Positions 53,252 through 62,100 of a DNA stretch of 64,000 bases are shown in pieces. Position numbers and translations under genes: made by a program. This stretch comes from Nocardia sp. NBC_00416 (GTDB lineage: Bacteria > Actinomycetota > Actinomycetes > Mycobacteriales > Mycobacteriaceae): NCBI RefSeq assembly GCF_036032445.1, contig NZ_CP107932.1, positions 1,800,501-1,864,500 on the forward strand, given 5' to 3'. A model generated the notes under the pieces. That model was not told where the DNA came from. It worked only from the letters and a program-made list of their open reading frames with translations, and searched no databases. Every line of letters begins with the position of its first letter. Position 1 is the first letter of the stretch.

Positions 53252-55279
53252 ATGCTAGACGACCCGGATGGCGGAAAGCCGACCCCGCTCGTCGGCGCGA
53301 TCGCGCCGGCCACGGACGACGATCCATGGAAGGACGTCGCGAAGCAGGTGGCGGCCGGTGATCTCGTATTCGATCCGATCGCGGCACAGACAGCGGCCGA
53401 AGAATGCGCCGAAGCCATCAGCAGAATTCTGGGCGTCCAGAAGAAGATCGCCACCGACACGGACGACCTCAACCTCACCGCGCTGAGCCAGTTGGCTTCC
53501 GGTGGAATGCTTGCCACTCAGTTCAACAACACTCTCGACGGCCTGAACGATGTGCTGGGCAGCCATAAGGCGGTGCTCACCCGAATGCTGGACGCGTTCA
53601 AGGAAGCCGGCAAAAAGTACATCGATACCGAACTCGATTCGGCGTGGGGATTCGATAAGCAAACCCGCGAAGACATGAAGAAAGACTTCGACCGCGTCAA
53701 AGTGAAGCCTGCGGACGGCACGGAAGGTTTCTCCAAGAAGGCGCCGAAAGCCACCGGACTGAAGGCACCGAAGACCCACCTCCAGAAGGAGGATGAGCCA
53801 GATCTTTGGGGCACGCGGAACATGAAGGTAAACCCTGACGACGGCATCCCGATCCGACCCGAGGAACTGGTGCGACCGGCGACAATCTCGGACAAGATGG
53901 CTGAATACCTGGGATCCAACCAGACTCAACCGGCGGCGCTTGAACAGTGGCGATTAGAGCTCGGCGCAAACACCGAGAACCCCGAAAGCCAGTCCTGGGG
54001 GGACCTTTACGAACTCGGTGAAACCACCAAGAAGGCGACCACCCCGGTGATCTACGTCGGGAAAATGTGGAAATGGATGGCCGACGAAATAGACGAGGCC
54101 GTAGGCGGCTTCGCCGAGCGGCTGGCGAAGATGCCCGACTCCCTCTGGAAAGGCGAAGGAGCCGATACCGCGATAGGTGCGGTCAAGAACTATCACGGTA
54201 AGTCCACTGACCTGACCAAACGCATGCAGTCGTTCGGCGCGAACCTGGATTACACCGCGCAGTGGCTGGCGAATACCCACAAAGGTATGCCCACCGACCG
54301 GACACCACCCAAGTTCGAAGGCGAGGACAACGACTACTGGAGTTCCGATATACAGAAGTCGGTGAACCGGCGCAACCTGGCCATATACCGGCAGAACATG
54401 GAAAACAACTATGTTCCGGGTGTTCAGGGATCGTCCCAGTTTGTTCCAGCGTTGACCGAACTGCCGAGCCCACCCACTGACAAACCCGACGGCAAGCCCG
54501 GAGGGGACGACAAGAAAACCGCTAAGGATGGCGCTGCGGGCCCCGGTGGCACCGGACCCGGCGGCACCGGCCCTGGCGGCATCAGTCCCAGCATCAGCGG
54601 CGGCGGCCTCAGTCCCAGCATCGGCGGCGGCACCGCACCCAGCATCAGCGGGATCGATCCGTACGCCGCATCGCGCTCGCTGATGGCGACGCCCGTCGAC
54701 TACGACACCAGCGGTATAGACCCCACACAGGTGGGCGGCGGCGCGAACGACCCGGCTCTCACGAGCCCGGCGGCATCCGGCGCGGACGGGCTCGGTCAAC
54801 TGGCCGGCCTCGCCCAACAGGGTCTGAGTGGTGTGGGGTCCGCTGCCCAGCAGGCAGCCCAGGCCGCGGCGCAGGACGCCGCCATGCGCTCCATGCCGAA
54901 CATCCCCGGCCTCGGCGATCTCGCCCGTTCCGGCGCACCGAGCGGGCCCGGCGGCGCCCGAGGAGGCGGCGCGGGCGTGGGCGGTGGCGGTTCGAGCCCG
55001 GCGGCTCCCTCGATCCGGGCGGAATCCGAAGCGGCCCGCCTGTTCCCCCGGGCCAGTCTCGCGGGACCGGCGGCCTCCTCCGCAGCTCGCATGGGCATGC
55101 CCGCCTCGGGAATGCCGATGGGCGGCGGAACGCCCGGCTCCCCCGGTTCGGGCGCGGGCGGTAATCAGGGACAGCAGAACAAAGACCACAAACGTCCAGC
55201 CGGCCTCAACTCCAAGGAGCATCTGGAGGAAGCCATGGGCGAGGCGCGCACCGTCACCAAGGCCGTCGTGGAGAAATGA
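53252..55279 (+). CDS. large Gly/Pro-rich ESX substrate, 675 aa
   Basis: The ATG follows GGAGGCGAGG. The first ~130 residues are helical (AEECAEAISRILGVQKKIAT, HKAVLTRMLDAFKEAGKKYI), resembling the WXG/PPE-type bundle. Residues ~255-370 form a second helical part with a WKGEGADTAIGAV turn (a W-x-G motif). A long Gly/Pro/Ser zone follows (GGTGPGGTGPGGISPSISGG), ending with KDHKRPAGLNSKEHLEEAMG. This is the architecture of EspB/EspK-type secreted proteins. Base composition is a little less GC-rich than the neighbours at its 5' half. It is coupled by ATGA to an EspG gene. Confidence 0.75.
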   Translation: MLDDPDGGKPTPLVGAIAPATDDDPWKDVAKQVAAGDLVFDPIAAQTAAEECAEAISRILGVQKKIATDTDDLNLTALSQLASGGMLATQFNNTLDGLNDVLGSHKAVLTRMLDAFKEAGKKYIDTELDSAWGFDKQTREDMKKDFDRVKVKPADGTEGFSKKAPKATGLKAPKTHLQKEDEPDLWGTRNMKVNPDDGIPIRPEELVRPATISDKMAEYLGSNQTQPAALEQWRLELGANTENPESQSWGDLYELGETTKKATTPVIYVGKMWKWMADEIDEAVGGFAERLAKMPDSLWKGEGADTAIGAVKNYHGKSTDLTKRMQSFGANLDYTAQWLANTHKGMPTDRTPPKFEGEDNDYWSSDIQKSVNRRNLAIYRQNMENNYVPGVQGSSQFVPALTELPSPPTDKPDGKPGGDDKKTAKDGAAGPGGTGPGGTGPGGISPSISGGGLSPSIGGGTAPSISGIDPYAASRSLMATPVDYDTSGIDPTQVGGGANDPALTSPAASGADGLGQLAGLAQQGLSGVGSAAQQAAQAAAQDAAMRSMPNIPGLGDLARSGAPSGPGGARGGGAGVGGGGSSPAAPSIRAESEAARLFPRASLAGPAASSAARMGMPASGMPMGGGTPGSPGSGAGGNQGQQNKDHKRPAGLNSKEHLEEAMGEARTVTKAVVEK

Positions 55280-56058
55280 CCCGTACCTGGAAATTCACCG
55301 ACCTGGAGTTCGTCGTCGCCTGGGAGGACACCCAGGCCGATATCCTGCCCGGGCCGTTCGTGTTCACCAGCCGGACCCCGCTGTACTACGACTACCAGCG
55401 CGAGAAGCGGGAGATCAGGGAGCGGCTGCGCACGACGCTGGATCCCGATTTCCATCGGGTGGTGGATATCGCGGCGCGACCCGATATCCGCATCGAACTT
55501 CACGGATGGGGCCGGGACGAGGAGGACCCCGACAGTCAGATCCGGCTGCTCGCGGTCCGCCGCGGGAACGACGGATACCTGCTCAAACAACTTCCCGGAG
55601 AAACGGTGTGGCACAGCGGCGGCTATATCGTCACCGAATGCGCTCCGGTGGACCTGGCCGGGGCGCTCACGGCCGAACTTCCCGAGGTTGCCGCGGGCAC
55701 CCGGGGCGAAACCGTGCTCGCGCGTCACTCCCGGAATCCCGATGTGGACTACAGCTTCGGGCGCTCGGTCGTGCACGACTCCTTCGACGACACCGTCCAC
55801 GAACAGACGACCGGGTTCCTCGAGGCGCCGACCACCGGCGAGGGCATCATCACGATCAGCCAGGGCATATCCCGGTTCGGCCCGCGCGGGGTCTTCCGGA
55901 TCCGAATGCGCTGGCGTGATCTCGACGACGACGGCCGCTACGCGATCACCCTCGGGCCCTCGCCGGTTGCCGTGCCCGTGGAGGCGAAACAACTCACCGC
56001 GATGCTGAACGACAGCATCGCGGAAGTGGTGTCGGCCATCCGGGACGAACGCCGCTGA
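55276..56058 (+). CDS. second EspG-family ESX chaperone, 260 aa
   Basis: Start ATG overlaps the preceding stop (ATGA). It begins TRTWKFTDLEFVVAWE, the classic W-x-x-x-x-x-E-F EspG entry, and continues with beta strands and helices (LRTTLDPDFHRVVDIAA, PDIRIELHGWG, RGGYIVTEC-like and FRIRMRWRDLDDD). It is a different branch from the EspG at 48575. Translational coupling points to the 675-aa protein as its client. It is convergent with the giant gene, with stops 71 bases apart. Confidence 0.78.
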   Translation: MTRTWKFTDLEFVVAWEDTQADILPGPFVFTSRTPLYYDYQREKREIRERLRTTLDPDFHRVVDIAARPDIRIELHGWGRDEEDPDSQIRLLAVRRGNDGYLLKQLPGETVWHSGGYIVTECAPVDLAGALTAELPEVAAGTRGETVLARHSRNPDVDYSFGRSVVHDSFDDTVHEQTTGFLEAPTTGEGIITISQGISRFGPRGVFRIRMRWRDLDDDGRYAITLGPSPVAVPVEAKQLTAMLNDSIAEVVSAIRDERR

Positions 56059-56129
56059 CCCGGTTCGGCGAGCAGTCGCTACGGAGTGCTTCAGCGCTCA
56101 TCGAACCGGGATCCCGAGGATCAACTTGC

Positions 56130-59100
56130 TCACGAGCCCAGATCGGCAGAGCCGGAATCGATATCGGGTACCCGCGACGCGAGCTCGGGTGCGATCGCCG
56201 CGATCGCCGCGATCACCCGGGCCCGAAGCTCGGGTTTCACGGTCGGGTCACCCTTGCGCACCTTCACCACGGTCTCCGGCGAAACACCGGCAGCCCGCGC
56301 GATCTCACCGGTCGGCCACTTGATGTCGGCGGCTGCCGCCTGCTCCGTGATGTCGTACCCGAGCCGCGCTGCCGCGGCGACGACGGCACGCCATGCGCGC
56401 AGTTCCACCGTGCGGCCGTTCAGCAGATTGTCGACCGTCTCGGTTTCGACATTCGCCTCCCGAGCCAGTTCGCTCTTGTTCACGATCATCGGCCCGGCAG
56501 GTTCCGGGGGAACTCTGTCCCGGTATTCCGGGACGACGACCGCGATGGCCTCGACGACTTTCGCCCGCGAATCCCGCTGCACCCGCTGCCCGTCGCAGAC
56601 TTCCTTCACAGTCGTCACCGTGACTCCGGCCTTCTGCGCGATCTCCTCCAAGGGCCACAGGATCGGGCCGGCCAGATCATCGGCCGGAATGTCGTACTCG
56701 ATCCGGTCGGCGGCCGCGAGGATCTTGCGACGGCTGCGGTAATCCACCGCGATGCCCTGCAGGAATCGGCGCACGATTTCCGTCGGCACCTGTGCCTCGC
56801 GGATCAGCTCGTCCAGGCGCGGCAGGTCCGGCAGGGGTGGTGCGAGAGTTCGCCTGTCCACCAGTCTCGGCGTCACCCGTCGCATCGCCTCCAGCACCCG
56901 CTCGCGAAGGGCCGGATCAACGGTAAGCCGGCCGATGCGCACTCGGCGTACCGTCTCCAGGCCGACCCCGGCGGCGGCGGCGATCTCGCGGACCGGCCAC
57001 ATGATCTCGGCGAGTAGGAACTCTGGTGGAAGCTCGAACCCGATTCGTTCGGCCGCGGCGAGCACATTGGCCCACGAGGAGTAGGCGAACCGGTAGCGGT
57101 CGGACTCGAACATCTGCCACAGTGCATGCTCGGAGACACCGGCCGCCCGGGCGAGATCGCGTCGGCTCACGCCGTCCGGCGGCGCCGGCGGCACCCGGTC
57201 GACGAACCCGGGGAACTGCGTCCGGATCGTCCGCAGCAGTTGTTCGCGCAGTCGCGATTCCACCCGGCGCTGGTCGCGCAGCGCGCGGACGATGTCCTCT
57301 TCGACACCGGCGGCGCGGGCGATGTCGGCGATCGGCCAGCGCAACGGCGCCCACCTGACCCGCTCCGGCAACTCGACACCCAGCCGGTCGGCCGTATCGA
57401 CGACCTCATGCCACGATTCGTAGTCGAGCCGGAAGCCGCTGAACAGCTTTTCGAGCAGATCGTGGGATATTCCGTCGACGTACGCGACCGGCCCGTACCG
57501 CACCACCGGTTGCGCCTGATGCCCGATCCGCTCCGCGGCAGCGAATACCGCCTCCCGCACCTGTGGGTCCACATCTTCGTTCACCGCCACGGCACGAACC
57601 ACGCCGGTGTGTACCTTCGCCTCCGCGGCGATCTCGTCGACAGGCCATCCGGACAGCAATAAGGCAAGTCCCGGGGGCAGCTCGAATGCGATCCGGGCAG
57701 CGGTGGTGATCACGGCACGTTTGGCCTTGTCGCTGCCCTCGCCGTAGTTGAGCATCCGCCGCACCGTATTGTCCGACACCCCGGCGCCACGCCCCAGCTC
57801 GATCCTGGTGGGCGCGGGCGGCGGTTCCTGCCGCAGCAGTTCCGGTGGGAACCGCACCTCCCTCCGGCGAGCAGCATCGATGAGCCGCTGCTTCGTGCTC
57901 GGTGTGCCGTGCCCGTAGTCGAGGATCCTTTTGACCATGGCGACCGACAGCCCGGACTCCAGGGCGAGCTCGGCCATGACGCGCCTGGGTATTCTCCGGG
58001 GTATCTCCGGCGGGAGCGTCAACTCCAGCAGGTCCGCGGCCGCGGTAACCGCTTGCCTCGTTTCGGCCAGGGCCGGGCCGCCACGGAGGACGTGGAGCAA
58101 TAATTCCACGTCCAATCCGGCCAGACCGGCCATGGCACGCCAATCGAATTCCGGTGCGAACCCACTCCTCGGCACCACGCCGCCATGGCGGAACTCGATG
58201 TCGAGTTCCGCCATGGCGGCAGTAACGAGTGCCCGGGCGGTGTCGGCGACCGCGCCGCCCGCGGCCATGCGGCGGACGGTGCCACGCGGCACTCCGGCAT
58301 GCTTCTCGACGATGCCGACGCTCACCCGGCGCCGGATCTCCGGAGGTCGCGCGAGATCGTCGCCGAGATCGAATCCGATCCGAATCGCGGCCTCCAGCAC
58401 CCGAGCGTGGACCTGCGGGTCCACCGCCTTCTTGTTCAACACCAGGATGACAACGGGTAGTTCGACCTCTGCGGCATGGGCCAGATCCGTGGCGGTGGGC
58501 GGCAATTCGAATCCGATGTCATCGGCCGCCTCGACCACTCGCCACCACATCTGTGTGCTCACCTTGTCACCACGAAGCACCCTGTCGACGATGTCCTGGG
58601 CGACACCGGCAACCACCGCCAGCTCCGACCGCGACGGACCCGACTCCGAGGGCAGCGGGGCGGCATACACCTCGTCCGGCAACACGAAACCGATCCGCTC
58701 AGCCGCGACCACCACCCGCCACCAGATCTCCAATCCGACCGGGAGACCTTTCAGCACGGTGTCCACGGCGCGGTGGCTGACTCCGGCCTCACGCGCCAAC
58801 TCCGGTCGAGTTGCGCGCCGCGCCGCCTGCGGGGGGATGTGCCGCCGCGAGAGTTCGGCCTCGGCACGCTGCCCCAGGGCTTTCTCTTCCGATTCGTCGA
58901 GGCCCATCGACGCCATGACCTCTGCAGGCGTCAGATTGCGCAGAAACCGCACAGTGCAGTACTCGGCGACACGGCCGGTCTGCGCTGCCAGCGCGGTCCG
59001 CAACCCCGCCAGGTCATCACCGTAGATCTTGACGACCGAAGCGGGGAACCGCTCGGCCACCCTGAGCTGGAGCACCGCGAAGTCGGGTGTTGCCCGCGCC

Positions 59101-62100
59101 GGCAGCGGTTCCAGCGAGATCGCCTGTGTTGCCAGCACGGCCTCGGCCAGTGCGGACGCCGAAGCTCTGTCCAGGTTCGGGTCCGACGATACCGAGTGGA
59201 GCCCGAACCGCCGCCGCAGCCACCGACGGCGGCTCTCGCCGAGATGGTGATCGAGCACTGAGTCGATCACCGCGACGGGCGCCGAATCCACCGCGTGGGC
59301 GAGCAATCGCACGTGCCCGGCCGAGCGCTCCCCATCGCCCCCGAGTTCGGTGAGCGTAGCCACTACACCGGCACGAATATTTTCGGTGATCCTACGCTGC
59401 AAGGCGAGCCGAGCGATCGATATCAACCAGTCGTGCTGACTCGTTCCCTCGGGCATTTCCCCGTGCCGCAATCGAGCCGTAGCAGCGACATCGTCTGTGA
59501 CGGCACGCGCCAATGACGCCAGGGCTGCTTGCTCCCCCTGGTCCTTCCCTCGGTCGTATCCGAGAATTGTCAGGACATCGCCGAAAACGCGTCGGGCCGA
59601 CTGCGGCCGCAGTCCGGCGGACTCCGCCGCATCAGCATCGGACCGGGCCGTGGCCGACGCCACCTCGAACGAGCCCATCGCGTCGAGCACCGACCGCGTC
59701 AACTCGTCCTCGGCACGACGCCGGATTTCGCGCACGGCGGCGGCGTCGAGACCCATCGACGCCATGATCCGATCGGTGCCGAACCCACTCAGATACCGGA
59801 GTCGGCAGTATTCGGCGACCTGCCCGGTCCGTTCCGCTATCGCCTGCTGCAATCGGGACAGATTCCCGTCGAGGGCCGCCACCAGTTCGCCGGGGAATCG
59901 CCGGGACACCAGGAACTCGAGCAACTCGTACTCGCGGACATCCGACCGGGCGGACCCGGCCGCAGGTTTCGGCCGGTCGAGACTGCCCAGCGGTAGCGGC
60001 AATGTCGCGGCGACCGCCTCGGCCACCGCCCTGACATCCGCTGCGGGGGCGGCCTCCGCCTGCGAAACCGACGCGCGCGCCGCGGCGGAACTGCCCTCGG
60101 CGTCGGCGGCGACTCGCCGGCCGTATCGCTGACGAAGCCAGTCCCGATGGTCTTTTCCGACACGCTCGTTCATGGCTTCGACCACCATCTCGGGCGGCGC
60201 GGCCTGCAGTACCCGAACCAGCATCCGCGTATCGCCGGTGTCCTCGGTACCGTCCACCTCAGAGGTCTCGAGCAGGTCGATGGCGGCCGAGAGCAATTCC
60301 GGATCATTTCGGCCGCGCCCCGGACCGTCCGGCACCCCCGCGATCGGACCACGCGGACCATCCCCCCTCGGCACACTGCCGTCCAACGGCACCGCCGGAC
60401 GCCCGTCCACCCGGAAGAAGATCCTGTGCACCTCGCCCGCACCCGCAGCGTCCAGCCGCGCGATCCACGCCTCCACATCGGCCTCGCGCACCCAACCCCC
60501 CGCCGCGTTGTCGAACACCACCACCTCATCCACCGCGAAGCCCAGCTCGGGGTGGCGCTGCCGGAACTCCTCGGTCACCCGGAAGACGGCAAAAGCGTGC
60601 GCACCCGCGTCAGCGAATTCCACAGCCCCCGCCGCCACTCCGCCCAGCGCGCGGATACGTTGCACGAGTACGGCCAAACCCTCGGCGCCGGTGCCGAGTT
60701 CCTCCGCCGACCACCCCGCACCGAGCCGCCGCGCATGCTCGCCCGCCGACATACCCGCGGTCTCGAAACGCGGATCATCGGCGTCCGCGGGGGCCACGTC
60801 ACGGCCCGCATCGCCCAACATGTCCTGCACACGCATCTCGACCAGCGCGGCACAGTTCTGACGCCCGGACCGGAGATGTTCGAGAAAGTCGGCGAATTCC
60901 CCTGTGGCGGCACCGCCGTCCGGCTCACGGGCAGCGGGCGAGGCGTGCTGTGCCGGGCCCGTCTGCGGCCCGGGCACACTCTCGGACGGCTCTGCCTGTG
61001 TCGTGTCATCGACGGCCGTCGGCTGCTCCGCCGCCGGACCGTCGTCATCTCGATTTCCGTCACTGGATGGGTGCGCGTACCTCCCGAGTCCATCCCGTTC
61101 GCTATCGGTCGACGGCGTGCCGCGATCAGCGGGTGCGGAGTCGGTGTCTTCGGTTCCCAGGGCTCGGACGAGATCGTCGACGCTGGTCACCGATTCGCTC
61201 CGGTCACCCCACAGCCGCCGGAGCCGGGTCAGGTTCGCGGCCGTGTCCCGCAGCGTCTGCGCCCGCAGCTCCGGATCCACCTGTCCCCGGGACAGCGCGA
61301 CAATGGTCTCGATCGTGTCCGAGATCCGGAGCAGATCGTCGTAGACGCGGGCGTTCGGGCCTGCCTGCGGGAAACGCAACGATTCCGCGCCGGGCCGGTA
61401 ACCGAACGTGGCCCGGTCGAAGTCCGGATCGCCGCGCTGCGTGGAATCGAAGCCGTTGAACCCCACGACCGTTCCACTGATCACGTGGACGCTCTCCGGG
61501 ACGAGGCGGCCGTGGATCAGCTGGAGTTCGGCGCTCGCCATGGTGTCCGCGGCGGTCAGCACGACGGCGTAGGGCTCTGCCGGGACCCCGACCGCGGCCA
61601 GCGTCCGCGACGCCGCGGAATCGTCGCGGAACTCCTGGTGCGCCGACAATGCCGCAGCGACCCGGCCGCGCAGGAATCCGGCGGTGTCATTCGGCTCCAG
61701 CGGACCGTCGTTCAGCTCGGTCAGCACCGCGTGCGGCACTGTTTTCAGCTCCGCCAGCAGGGTTTCGATATCGCCGACGATTCCGGTCGGGTCCCGGAGC
61801 TCCTCGGCGCGAACCGGTGCCCCGCGCATGCGGCGCCAGACGGCTACGGTCACCGAGTCCATTCCGTCGACGGAAGGGACCGCCACATCCGCGGCCGTAT
61901 GCAGCAACTCGGGGATTGCCATGGTGACGAATTGCCTGATCGCCGGTAGGACCCGTACAGCGGAGAAACCCCGGGGGTGCGCGCCAGGGGCTACCGGACC
62001 GTCCTCGATGCGCACGGTCAGACCGCCGAGCCTGCGGCTGCCGTGGAAGGAGCCGTCCCAGCGGCTCGCCCCGAGTCCCGCGTACGACACCAGAATCTCT

